The position numbers and the translations under genes are program-made. Below are positions 53,853 to 62,270 of a stretch of DNA of 64,000 nucleotides, piece by piece; within the stretch, counting starts at the first letter, position 1, and each line of letters starts with the position of its first letter. The notes under the pieces were generated by a model. That model was given only the letters and a program-made list of their open reading frames with translations. It made no database searches and was not told where the DNA came from. The DNA lies in assembly GCA_021801255.1 (NCBI GenBank), contig JAJYYH010000009.1:1-64000 (forward strand), given 5' to 3'. This stretch comes from Pseudomonadota bacterium (GTDB lineage Bacteria; Pseudomonadota; Alphaproteobacteria; Acetobacterales; Acetobacteraceae).

Positions 53853-54901
53853 TCCGCTGCTGCACGCAGCGCCGCGCGCATCTGCCCGAGTACCGCCATT
53901 GCCGCGGCCTGACCTTGCGCGATCGAATCATCGATCGTCTCCGGCCCCGTTGCGGCACCGGCCACGAACACGCCCGGCCGCGTCGTCCCGCTCATCGCGC
54001 TGTAAGAGGACGCTTTCTGCAAATACCCGTGCTTCTCGAGCTTCACACCGAAGATCGCGGCAATCGTGAGGTTATCAATATTGGGGTCCATGCCGATCGC
54101 ATGCACAACCATGTCGAAAGGAATGGTGATCGGTCGCTTGACCAGCGTGTCCTCGCCTTTGACGATCAGCCGCTTGCCATCCGACGTCACTTCGGCGATG
54201 CGCGCCTTGATGTATTTGACGCGATATTTTTCCTGACTCTCCCAGTAATACGTCCCCTCATAGAGGCCGAATGTGCGGATGTCCATGTAGTAGATATAGA
54301 CGTGGCACTTCGGCAGTGCCTCGCGGATCTCCATGGCGATATTGGCTGACACGGTGCAGCAAATTTTCGAACACCACTCACGCCCGATCTGCCGGTCGCG
54401 CGAGCCGACACAAAGCAGAATCGCCACACGCGCGGGCTCCCGCCCATCGGAAGGGCAGCGCACCCCCTTGCCCGATGACATCATCTGTTCGACCTGCGTC
54501 GTCGTCACCACATCGGGATAGGTACCGAAACCCCATTCCGGCTTGTTGACGCTATCGAAATGCGTGAATCCGGTGCAGAGCACCGCTGCCGCAACGCGAT
54601 GCGTCGTGCCGTTCGTCAAATGGAGCGCAAAATCGCCAGGAGCACCGTCAAACGCCGCCACCGTGCAGTCCGTGAGGCACTCGATAAGCGGCTGCGCGCG
54701 CACGCGTTCGACCATGCCCCCGATCGCATCCCGCGCCCATTCGCCAGAGGGCACCAAGCGAGCGTAACCTGAAAGGATGGGTGCGCCGCCAAGCCGATCG
54801 GCCTTTTCCACGAGCAGCACTTTCTGCCCGGCGTTTGCGAGCGCGTGCGCCGCCGAAAGACCGGCAGGTCCCCCGCCCAGAACCAGAACCGCCTCGCTCA
54901 T
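53849..54901 (-). CDS. shdrA: sHdrA, flavoprotein core
   Basis: The 350-residue FAD-binding protein has GGGPAG (9-14), an N-terminal Rossmann fold, the VVHAIGMDPN segment and a C-terminal GVFVAGAATGPETI. An Fe-S ligand set C164...C177-x3-CC181/182 matches the HdrA-type pattern. It is much shorter than methanogen HdrA, as known for sHdrA. It is the central electron-transfer subunit, with sHdrB and sHdrC. Confidence 0.92.
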   Translation of the reverse strand: MSEAVLVLGGGPAGLSAAHALANAGQKVLLVEKADRLGGAPILSGYARLVPSGEWARDAIGGMVERVRAQPLIECLTDCTVAAFDGAPGDFALHLTNGTTHRVAAAVLCTGFTHFDSVNKPEWGFGTYPDVVTTTQVEQMMSSGKGVRCPSDGREPARVAILLCVGSRDRQIGREWCSKICCTVSANIAMEIREALPKCHVYIYYMDIRTFGLYEGTYYWESQEKYRVKYIKARIAEVTSDGKRLIVKGEDTLVKRPITIPFDMVVHAIGMDPNIDNLTIAAIFGVKLEKHGYLQKASSYSAMSGTTRPGVFVAGAATGPETIDDSIAQGQAAAMAVLGQMRAALRAAAE

Positions 54902-56274
54902 GCGTTGGCTCGCGGCAGCGCCGGCGGCACGTAGCCTGGGCCCGAGGTAATGGCACGTTTCGGCTCATAGAGCGTCTCGCCTCGCCCCGCCGCAACCTCC
55001 TTGAGATAGGCCTCGAATTCGGCCTTTGCTCGCTGCCAGTCGATGCCAAGCTTTTCCAGCAGCCCCTCGAAGGGCGAAGCGTGCCAGTGCAGCTGCGCCA
55101 GTTTGTAGGGGTGCGCGCCACAGACGAGGGCCGCGAACTGGCAGTCGGCCATCACGGCAAGATCGTAGATTTTATCGACAGCCCGCCCGATCCACTGGCT
55201 TTTGTCGAGCGTGGTGATGCAGCCGGTGTCATGGCCGATCATCACGTCGGAATGTGCCTCCTCCACCGCGACCTTGATCTTGCGGTCGATCGCAAAGGAG
55301 CGGGTGAACTCGCGCTCCCCGATGATGTGGCGAAAGCCGAAGCCGCAACAATCATACCAGGTGGAATAGTCAATCACCTGCGCGCCCAGTGTCTGTAGCA
55401 GCCCAGTCGAGACCGCAACACGATTGCCATCCAGAACCGTCTCGTCGTAGAGCACATCCTCGGGCACCATCTTGTGGACGTGGCAGGCAGGATGCACGGT
55501 GGCGCGGATCGCGCTGCAATCGATCACGCGATGCTCATTGATGCGTTCACGCATCACATGCAGCCATTCCGAATAGTGCACGATCTCTTCCGGAATAAGC
55601 AGCTTCCCGTCGACCAGCCGCCCCAGCTTGCCCAGAATCTGGCGCACCTGCTCGCGGAGTTTCGCCGAGTTGAGCAAATAGCCTCGCACTTCCTTGTAAT
55701 TGCCAAAAGAGGTGCCGCAATGCACAAGTGGAAAATAGTGGCCGGCCGGCAGACCCTCGGCCATCGAGCAAACGTATGCCTGATGGAAATTGCGCAGGAA
55801 CACAGCGGCGAGACTCACCACATTGCCGATGCCAGAGCCGTGATAGTTCCACGCGGTGCAGGATGTCTGGTCGGTCTCGTCGAGATAATCCGTGCCGAGC
55901 GTGTTCATCAGCCACAGCAGCGAACTCGGATAGCCTGGAATGTTGCCGCATTGGCCGCAGGATTTGTGATGCCAGAGGTGATTGGTCGGAATGCGCTTCT
56001 CCCAGCCATAAATCGTGCGCCCCGTGACTGGTTCATGATGATCGGTGATGCGGTGGACGACGATCTCGCCCTCCTTCTCGAGTTGCCACATGAGATCGCG
56101 CACATCTGCAACATGGTCTTTATTTACCAGCATCTCGCGCCGGTCGATACGCGCCTCGACCCAGGACGTGGCCCGATGCGCGTCCTCCGGGCTCAGCCGG
56201 CTCGGCCGCCATTCCGCGCCAAACCCGGCGAAACCCTGCGCTCCCTTTCCCCCCGGAATATTCCCACTAGCCAT
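54898..56274 (-). CDS. shdrB1: sHdrB1, CCG-domain subunit
   Basis: The 458-residue protein is larger than sHdrB2. The C-terminal CCG-like module has Cys264, CC309-310 and Cys352, but the usual final CxxC is reduced to a single Cys (DTGC). The N-terminal half has other cysteines (106, 109, 139, 169, 186). This asymmetry between B1 and B2 is seen in sHdr operons. GTG 56277 is an alternative start; ATG 56274 is used here. Confidence 0.9.
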   Translation of the reverse strand: MASGNIPGGKGAQGFAGFGAEWRPSRLSPEDAHRATSWVEARIDRREMLVNKDHVADVRDLMWQLEKEGEIVVHRITDHHEPVTGRTIYGWEKRIPTNHLWHHKSCGQCGNIPGYPSSLLWLMNTLGTDYLDETDQTSCTAWNYHGSGIGNVVSLAAVFLRNFHQAYVCSMAEGLPAGHYFPLVHCGTSFGNYKEVRGYLLNSAKLREQVRQILGKLGRLVDGKLLIPEEIVHYSEWLHVMRERINEHRVIDCSAIRATVHPACHVHKMVPEDVLYDETVLDGNRVAVSTGLLQTLGAQVIDYSTWYDCCGFGFRHIIGEREFTRSFAIDRKIKVAVEEAHSDVMIGHDTGCITTLDKSQWIGRAVDKIYDLAVMADCQFAALVCGAHPYKLAQLHWHASPFEGLLEKLGIDWQRAKAEFEAYLKEVAAGRGETLYEPKRAITSGPGYVPPALPRANA

Positions 56275-56303
56275 CACACTCTACTCCCTGATTAGCGCCA
56301 GGA

Positions 56304-57029
56304 TCACGCCGCGTTTTGTTCTTCCAGCCAATCGGCGTAGTCGGCGCGTTTCTCGTCCATCACATCGGTGATCACGTCGAACAGATTTTCGTCGATCTTT
56401 TCGAGCTGATCGAGTACTCCAGTGGCCTCCCAGATAGTGTAGAGTTCGATCGAGGTCTTGATATTGACTTCCCAGGCGGTGTCCATCGTGTGTAGCGTCG
56501 GAACCGGGATTGCCTTGCGCAGGACGTTGAGCGGCGCATCGATCTTGGCGATATTCGGCCCCCAGTCGGCGAAGGCGTCGGGGGTGATCATGTTCGGCGC
56601 CAGCTGGTTGCCCGTCGCGATCAGCTTCATCAGCACGCGTGAAAACGGCCGCAGCACATCCTTGGCCGATTGCATGCCGTGCTTGATTGCGGTCTCGCGC
56701 ATGATCATGATCAACCCGCCTGGAGAATTGTGGAACGGGCAGCGCGCGGCACAAGTATAGCACTGCGCGCAGGCCCAGATCTTCTCCTGCATCGCATCAT
56801 AGATGCCCTCTAGATTCTCGGCCCACAGCAACTGAACAATCTCGCGTGGCGAAAAATCATAGTAGTGTGCTGAGGGACACGTGGCGGTGCAGATGCCGCA
56901 ATTCAGACAGCCGTATAGTTCATGATCATAGAGCGTGTGCGACTGGATATCTGCGAAGACCTCTTCGAGTCTTTCGCGCGGCACAGCCGGAGCGTCGGAG
57001 ATCGGATCGCTCGCCAAGGCCGGTGCCAT
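56304..57029 (-). CDS. shdrC1: sHdrC1, iron-sulfur electron-transfer subunit
   Basis: The 241-residue protein has two ferredoxin motifs: CLNCGICTATC (41-51) and CAQCYTCAARC (87-97). A GGAGG ribosome-binding site precedes ATG 57029; GTG 57032 is an alternative start. It is the first Hdr subunit of the operon, after dsrE. Confidence 0.92.
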   Translation of the reverse strand: MAPALASDPISDAPAVPRERLEEVFADIQSHTLYDHELYGCLNCGICTATCPSAHYYDFSPREIVQLLWAENLEGIYDAMQEKIWACAQCYTCAARCPFHNSPGGLIMIMRETAIKHGMQSAKDVLRPFSRVLMKLIATGNQLAPNMITPDAFADWGPNIAKIDAPLNVLRKAIPVPTLHTMDTAWEVNIKTSIELYTIWEATGVLDQLEKIDENLFDVITDVMDEKRADYADWLEEQNAA

Positions 57030-57073
57030 CACAGTCGCCCCTCCAGAGAAACCGCCGTCTAAGAACCCGTCGT

Positions 57074-57454
57074 CTAATAGGTCAGCACGCGCGTCTCGTT
57101 ATTTTCCATGATTTCCTCGATCACATAGGCACCCCCGACAATGCCGGCGCATTCGGGGATTAGATCGGCCTCCGTCATGTCGAAGAGATCAAGATTTGGT
57201 GAGCAGCAAAGGAACTTCACACCGGCTTCGTGCGCGTCCTTGATGAAATCATAGACGGTCTTCGGCGAGCCGCGCTTGACGACGAGATTTTCGGCGACGC
57301 CACGCTTCATTAGGCGCCCAGCGGTCGCGGTACATACCACCTCGACCTCATACTCCATCGCCGCGGCGACGCTCGCCTGGAAGAACGGCGCGCCCAACTC
57401 CTCGCCATTGCGAGGATCGGTGTTGACCATAATGATGACGAGCTTCCGCGCCAC
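57074..57454 (-). CDS. dsrE3C: DsrE-family sulfurtransferase (DsrE3C-like)
   Basis: The 126-residue DsrE-fold protein has an adjacent Cys pair (C83, C84 in KFLCCSPN), plus C41 and C102. A dsrE gene in this place, before sHdrC1, is the norm in alphaproteobacterial sHdr operons and is called DsrE3C. It begins with GTG (GGAGG 7 nt upstream). It passes sulfur from a donor to TusA or to sHdr. Confidence 0.85.
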   Translation of the reverse strand: MARKLVIIMVNTDPRNGEELGAPFFQASVAAAMEYEVEVVCTATAGRLMKRGVAENLVVKRGSPKTVYDFIKDAHEAGVKFLCCSPNLDLFDMTEADLIPECAGIVGGAYVIEEIMENNETRVLTY

Positions 57455-57474
57455 GCCCGTTCCTCCCTGGGCGT

Positions 57475-57539
57475 TCAGTCATCAGACTGAACACAGCCTT
57501 ACCATAATGGTAGAAACTCTCGTATGCAAGCCATATATT
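57475..57539. promoter_or_regulatory. Putative sHdrR operators and promoter of the sHdr operon
   Basis: Three elements lie between sHdrR and dsrE: gttcagtc-atca-gactgaac (57475-57494, perfect 8-bp arms), the perfect 13-bp palindrome taccataatggta (57500-57512), and cgtatgcaagccatatatt (about 57521-57539). The last, and the accataat half, recur upstream of sHdrR. The region is AT-rich, unlike its surroundings. Confidence 0.6.
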
Positions 57540-57586
57540 CTGAAATACGCATTTATTTTGATATTGCGCCGCAGCAAATTGCCAGA

Positions 57587-57964
57587 TCAGTTGCTGCCCC
57601 GTTGTGATGACGTGCGGCAGAACAGGCGATAAAGTGTGCCGAGCACGGCGCGGGCCTCGTCGCTGCCGAGGCGGTAATAGATCGCGCGGGATTCGCGTCG
57701 GGTGCGGACCAGGCCGTCGTGGCGGAGCCGCGCCAGATGCTGCGAGAGATGCGCCTGCTGGATGCCGAGTTCTTCCTCCAGCTCTCCCACCGCGCGCTCG
57801 CCCTCGACGAGATGGCAGAGGATCATCAGCCGATGCTGATTGGCGAGCGCCTTGAGGAATCGTGTCGCCACCTGCGCCTGGCGTTGCAGCCGTGCCGCAT
57901 CCATCTCGGGCATCACGACATCGGGCGCTGCTCTGTCCTCACGCCCCGCTTTGGTGTTGATCAT
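57587..57964 (-). CDS. shdrR: sHdrR, ArsR-type sulfane-sulfur regulator
   Basis: The 125-residue winged-helix protein has recognition helix QQAHLSQHLARLRHDG. Cys50 (MILCHL) and Cys116 (LFCRTSS) are 66 residues apart, the same spacing as the reactive pair of SqrR/BigR-type persulfide sensors (Cys41/Cys107 in SqrR). It likely represses the sHdr operon, and itself, until sulfane sulfur links the cysteines. The start is placed at ATG 57964; longer in-frame starts run into the AT-rich operator region. Confidence 0.88.
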   Translation of the reverse strand: MINTKAGREDRAAPDVVMPEMDAARLQRQAQVATRFLKALANQHRLMILCHLVEGERAVGELEEELGIQQAHLSQHLARLRHDGLVRTRRESRAIYYRLGSDEARAVLGTLYRLFCRTSSQRGSN

Positions 57965-57979
57965 CGCCAAGTTTATCCT

Positions 57980-58005
57980 CTTGTATGCGTAAACCATAAT
58001 ATATA
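57980..58005. promoter_or_regulatory. Putative sHdrR autoregulatory operator
   Basis: cttgtatgcgtaaaccataa followed by tatatat matches, in order, the cgtatgc...ccatatatt and accataat pieces seen before dsrE. It sits 16 bp upstream of the sHdrR start. Confidence 0.55.
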
Positions 58006-58112
58006 TCCTAAGCGCGTGCGAGCGGCGCAGATTTTGTACGTCGCGGTGGGAGGAAATGCGAGTGCCGGCACACGAAGCATCGCGGCAGCGCATAGGAGAG
58101 GGGCGGCGCGGG

Positions 58113-58811
58113 TCATGCGGGCGGCATCAGGCCGGCGCGCTTGACGAGGCCGACCATGATTTCGCGGAGCGCCTCGGCGATCGCGCGCTGCCTCACGGCA
58201 AAGGCGGCGAGTCCGGCGGCAAGATCGGGCGGGGTTTCCTCGAACTCCATCACCAGATCCTCCACCATCGCACGTTTCATGCCGGGGTGGCCGGCGAAGC
58301 CGAAACTGTTCTCGCCGATCTGAAACAGCGCCGGCGCCCCTGCCTCATCCTCGGCCAGCACGCGCGCTGTCGGCGGCGGCAGCGCGCGATCGCGCATATA
58401 AAGCGCGAAAGGGTAGTGTGGGGGCAGATGTCCCGCGAGGGCGAGAGGATCGGTGCGCCGCGCCATGCCGAGTTGAAAGCGCAATGGTTCGGGCGCTGCC
58501 CCGCCGCCTGCCGCAACCGCGAGGAGCGCGCTGCCGAGCCCTATACCAATCACCGGCAGGCGCGCGGCGAGAAATGCGCGGGCAAGGCGCAATTCCGGGC
58601 CGAGGCTCGGCAGCAGATCGCCGCTCACGATGCCACGCGGCCCGGCGCCGAGCAGGACCAGCCCATCATAGCCCACAACCGCGGTCGGGATCGCCGCCCC
58701 CGGCACGAAAGGGCGCACATAGCTGAAGCGGATCGCGCGGCTCTCGAAATGGTCTTCCATCAGGCCGAGGAACTCTCCCTCGGTGTGCTGCAGCACGCAA
58801 AGCGTCGTCAT
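58113..58811 (-). CDS. Glutamine-amidotransferase-like protein without catalytic Cys
   Basis: The 232-residue class I glutamine-amidotransferase fold begins MTTLCVLQHTEGEFLGLMEDHF. The nucleophile elbow reads VIGIGLGSALLA, where family members have a Cys (GICLG): position 91 is Gly. The C-terminal GFAGHPGM retains the His but not HPE. It should not hydrolyse glutamine. It lies between sHdrR and the divergent lip operon, so a sulfur- or lipoate-linked role is inferred. ATG 58811 is used. Confidence 0.8.
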   Translation of the reverse strand: MTTLCVLQHTEGEFLGLMEDHFESRAIRFSYVRPFVPGAAIPTAVVGYDGLVLLGAGPRGIVSGDLLPSLGPELRLARAFLAARLPVIGIGLGSALLAVAAGGGAAPEPLRFQLGMARRTDPLALAGHLPPHYPFALYMRDRALPPPTARVLAEDEAGAPALFQIGENSFGFAGHPGMKRAMVEDLVMEFEETPPDLAAGLAAFAVRQRAIAEALREIMVGLVKRAGLMPPA

Positions 58812-58900
58812 CCCCGCCTCGGTCCCTGCGCCGCGCCCGCCGCGGCGCGCGTCAACATGCACCCTCTCGCGCGCCTTTGGCAAACCGGGGCTGTGTCGCC

Positions 58901-59923
58901 ATGAGCTGGATCACCACCGCGCGCGCGATCGCGCCATTCGATGAACTCCCGCTCGATACCGCGCTGGTCGCGGCGCTGGAACGCGAGGCGGAAGCGCAAC
59001 CGCTGGCGCCACTGCGTTTTTTTACCCCGAGCTTTCGGGCCTTTGCCAACGACGAGATCAGCGGTTGCGGCCGGCATAGTTTCCCTGCGTTCTCGATCAC
59101 CGGTGGCGCCTGTGCCCTCAATTGCGATCATTGCCAGGCGAAAATTCTTTCACCGATGATCGCCACCATCGATCCCGAAACCTTCGAGGCCCGTGTACGC
59201 GAAATGATCCGGCATTCCGGCTTGCAGGGTTTCTTGCTCTCCGGGGGTTCGAACCGGCGGAACGAGGTCCGCTACGAGCGCTATTACCCGGCGATCGAGC
59301 GGCTGAAGCACGATTTTCCGGCGCTCCGCGTCGCTATGCACACAGCACTGCTCGACGCCACTCGTGCGCGTCGCATGGCGGAGGCGGGCGTCGATGTCGC
59401 AATGATGGATGTCATCGGGGATGTCACGACCATCCGCGAGGTCTATCATCTGGAACGCCCGGTTGCGGATTTCGAGGCGACACTTGCCGCACTGGCCGCA
59501 ACTGCCATGTCGGTGGTGCCGCATATTGTGATCGGCCTTCATTATGGGCATCTCCGGGGCGAGATGCAGGCGCTCGATATCGTTGCGCGGCATCGCATCA
59601 ACGCCCTCGTCCTGGTTGTGGTGATGCCGTTTTACGCGCCCGCCGCGCGCCCGTTCCGCACCGTGCCACCCGAGGAAGCGGCGGCGATTTTCCTCGCCGC
59701 CCGCAGGCTGGTTCGCAATGTGCCGGTGCAACTCGGCTGCGCCCGTCCGGCGGGCACGCACAAGCTCCTCACTGACGCCTATGCGGTGATGGCGGGGTTC
59801 GATGGCATCGCCTATCCGGCGGAGGGGATCGTGGCATTGGCGCGCGCGATCGGCCGGCCGGTGGAACAGGCGCATGCCTGCTGCGCCGTGGCCTTGCGCG
59901 GCCTGCGGGCCTGTCGCGCATGA
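58901..59923 (+). CDS. lipS1: LipS1, radical-SAM lipoyl synthase subunit
   Basis: The 340-residue radical-SAM protein has CALNCDHC (Cys71, 75, 78; CX3CX2C), further conserved Cys in SGCGRHSF (56), and late CARPAGTHK and ACCAV cysteines that could bind an auxiliary cluster. In the sHdr-linked lipoate pathway LipS1 and LipS2 together insert the sulfurs into octanoyl-LbpA, replacing canonical LipA. The gene order lipS1-lipT-lipS2-sLpl supports this assignment. Confidence 0.87.
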   Translation: MSWITTARAIAPFDELPLDTALVAALEREAEAQPLAPLRFFTPSFRAFANDEISGCGRHSFPAFSITGGACALNCDHCQAKILSPMIATIDPETFEARVREMIRHSGLQGFLLSGGSNRRNEVRYERYYPAIERLKHDFPALRVAMHTALLDATRARRMAEAGVDVAMMDVIGDVTTIREVYHLERPVADFEATLAALAATAMSVVPHIVIGLHYGHLRGEMQALDIVARHRINALVLVVVMPFYAPAARPFRTVPPEEAAAIFLAARRLVRNVPVQLGCARPAGTHKLLTDAYAVMAGFDGIAYPAEGIVALARAIGRPVEQAHACCAVALRGLRACRA

Positions 59924-61029
59924 CCGGCGATATCGCCGATGTCGTCGTCGTCGGGCTCGGCCCGGCGGGAAGTTGCGCGGCGGCGACGGCGGCGACGCAT
60001 GGCGCGCGGGTGATTGCGATCGAGGCTCGCCGCGAGGCCGGCGCGCCTGTGCAGTGCGCCGAGTTCATTCCGGCCCTCCTCGATCAGGAAATTCCCTTCC
60101 TCAGCGCTGTCACGGTGCAGCCGATCACGCGTATGCGGAGCTTCGTGGAAGGCGAAGCCCCCGATGTGACCGATAATTTCCCGGGGCGCATGATCGCCCG
60201 CGTTGCCTTCGATCGCCAACTCGCCCGCCGCGCCGCCGCAGCCGGCGTGACGTGCCGCTATGGCGTCAGGTTGCGCGCGGTCAATGCGGAGGGTGAGTTG
60301 CATTTGAGCGATGGCAGCGCGCTTCGCGCCCGCGTCATCATCGGCGCCGATGGCCCGCGTTCGTGCATCGGCGCCGCAAGCGGGCGCGTGAACCGGGCTT
60401 TGGTCGAAACCCGGCAAATCACAGTGCCACTCCGCGCGCGCCATGACGCGACCGACATCTTCCTCCGCGCTGCCTATCCCGGGGGCTATGCCTGGCTGTT
60501 CCCGAAAGGCCCGCGCGCCCATCTTGGCCTTGGCGTTGCCGCCGCGGCGCGCGCTCGGCTGAAGGCGTCGCTGGCCGACATGCATCGCGAACTCGTCGTC
60601 TCCGGGCGCGTTGGCGCCGCGGTGCTCGGCCTTACCGGGGGGGCGATCCCGGTGGGCGGACGGCTTGCTGCCGTCGCGCCGATCGGCAAGGTGCCTGCGC
60701 TCCTGGCGGGGGATGCCGCGGGCCTCACCAATCCGGTGACTGGCGCCGGCATCGCCGCCGCCGTGCAATCGGGCCTGCGCGCCGGCCACGCCGCCGCGGC
60801 CTGGCTTGACGGAAATACCCGAGCGCTCGATCACTATGAGGACGATCTCGCCGAACTTTTCGATGCCGCGCTCACCCGTGCGCTCGCGAGGCGTGCGGCG
60901 CTCCTGGCTTTTGCCGCCGCGCATGGGCCGCCCAATGCCGCCGCACTGCGCCGCGGCTGGATCGGCTATCCGCAGTATTGGGTCGATACCGCGCCGCCCG
61001 AACTTCGCCGTATGGAGATGACCGCATGA
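59920..61029 (+). CDS. lipT: LipT, FAD-dependent oxidoreductase
   Basis: The 369-residue geranylgeranyl-reductase-like flavoprotein has VVVGLGPAGSCAA at the N-terminus, IGADGPRSCIG in the middle and LLAGDAAGLTNPVTGAGI near residue 265, the standard FAD motifs. It overlaps lipS1 and lipS2 by ATGA. It is expected to be a redox partner in lipoate assembly; the exact reaction is not established. Confidence 0.86.
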   Translation: MTGDIADVVVVGLGPAGSCAAATAATHGARVIAIEARREAGAPVQCAEFIPALLDQEIPFLSAVTVQPITRMRSFVEGEAPDVTDNFPGRMIARVAFDRQLARRAAAAGVTCRYGVRLRAVNAEGELHLSDGSALRARVIIGADGPRSCIGAASGRVNRALVETRQITVPLRARHDATDIFLRAAYPGGYAWLFPKGPRAHLGLGVAAAARARLKASLADMHRELVVSGRVGAAVLGLTGGAIPVGGRLAAVAPIGKVPALLAGDAAGLTNPVTGAGIAAAVQSGLRAGHAAAAWLDGNTRALDHYEDDLAELFDAALTRALARRAALLAFAAAHGPPNAAALRRGWIGYPQYWVDTAPPELRRMEMTA

Positions 61030-62258
61030 GCTGCCGCGAAATCCCGCGTCAGGCCGAGGCCCGGACGCAAGCCGGGGTGAACGAAGCGGCGATGATGCAG
61101 CCGCGCGCGCCCGAACCAGTACCCATCGCGGCGCGCAACGGCGCACGGGTAAAATCCCACGGGCCCATGCCCGCTGGCCTATATCGCCCAAACGACAATG
61201 TCCTCACGCCTTTCATGCGTTCGCCGGATTATGTCCAGATGTCCACGGCGGCGGCGATCACGCTTGGCGTCATGCAAGGCGCCATGCATCGCACCAGTTG
61301 CACGCGCTGCCTTAATCTTTTACTGACGTATCCCGAGGGCTGTCGCGCCAATTGCGCCTATTGCGGCCTTGCCCGCCACCGCGAGGCCGAGCGCGATTAC
61401 GCCGATCGCAACTTCATCCGCGTCGATTGGCCGGCCGTGCCCTATGACGAGGTGCTGGAGATCATGGCGCGGGGCGGCGATGGCGGACGATTTCATCGCA
61501 TGTGTATCAGCATGATCACCCATCCGCGCTCGGATGGTGACACGCGTGTCGTACTGGAACGCTGGGTCGCGCGCGTGCCGCATGTGCCGGTCTCGATCCT
61601 GTCCAACCCGACGACGATGACGCGGGACGATGTGCGCGATCTCCACGATCTCGGCGCTGAGATCTTCACCGTGGCACTCGATGCGGCGACGCCGGAGATT
61701 TTTGACCGGACCCGCGGACACGGCGTGCAGTCGCCGCATTCCTGGGATAAATACTGGGAGATTCTGCACGCGGCGGCGGCGATTTTCGGTCCCGAGAGGT
61801 TCGGCGCGCATCTCATCGTCGGCATGGGCGAGAGTGAGCGCGATGTTCTAACGCAAGTCCAGGCGATCCGCGATCTTGGCGGGCACAGCCACATGTTCGC
61901 CTTCTTTCCGGAAAAAGGCTCGCTGATGGACCATCTTCCGGCGGTGCCACGCCAGCAATGGCGCCGCGTGCAGCTCGGGCGCTATCTCATCGACTATCGC
62001 GGCCACGGCATCGAACGGATGCGTTTCGACGAGGCTGGAACGCTCGTCGATTTTGGCGTGCCAGCCGAGGAACTCAACCGGCTTGTTGCCGCCGGCACCG
62101 CGTTTCGTACTTCAGGCTGTCCCGGCAAAGAGGCGCATGATGTGTCGGCCTGCGACCGACCCTATGGCGATTCGCCGCCGCGCGACATCGCCTCTTACCC
62201 CTTCGCCCCGCAACGGAGGGATATCGCGCGCATCCGCCGGCAATTGGGCCCGCTCTAG
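61026..62258 (+). CDS. lipS2: LipS2, radical-SAM lipoyl synthase subunit
   Basis: The 410-residue radical-SAM protein has a preceding CTRC pair (92, 95) and cluster motif CRANCAYC (Cys106, 110, 113). A C-terminal SGCPGKEAHDVSACDRP may supply ligands for a second cluster. It works with LipS1 on octanoylated LbpA. It overlaps lipT by ATGA. Confidence 0.87.
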   Translation: MSCREIPRQAEARTQAGVNEAAMMQPRAPEPVPIAARNGARVKSHGPMPAGLYRPNDNVLTPFMRSPDYVQMSTAAAITLGVMQGAMHRTSCTRCLNLLLTYPEGCRANCAYCGLARHREAERDYADRNFIRVDWPAVPYDEVLEIMARGGDGGRFHRMCISMITHPRSDGDTRVVLERWVARVPHVPVSILSNPTTMTRDDVRDLHDLGAEIFTVALDAATPEIFDRTRGHGVQSPHSWDKYWEILHAAAAIFGPERFGAHLIVGMGESERDVLTQVQAIRDLGGHSHMFAFFPEKGSLMDHLPAVPRQQWRRVQLGRYLIDYRGHGIERMRFDEAGTLVDFGVPAEELNRLVAAGTAFRTSGCPGKEAHDVSACDRPYGDSPPRDIASYPFAPQRRDIARIRRQLGPL

Positions 62259-62270
62259 AAATCCCGCGCG

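Noticed and set aside
59240-59275. tRNA-like ggttcgaacc sequence
   Set aside because: It lies within lipS1 coding sequence and no acceptor or anticodon stem can be built around it.
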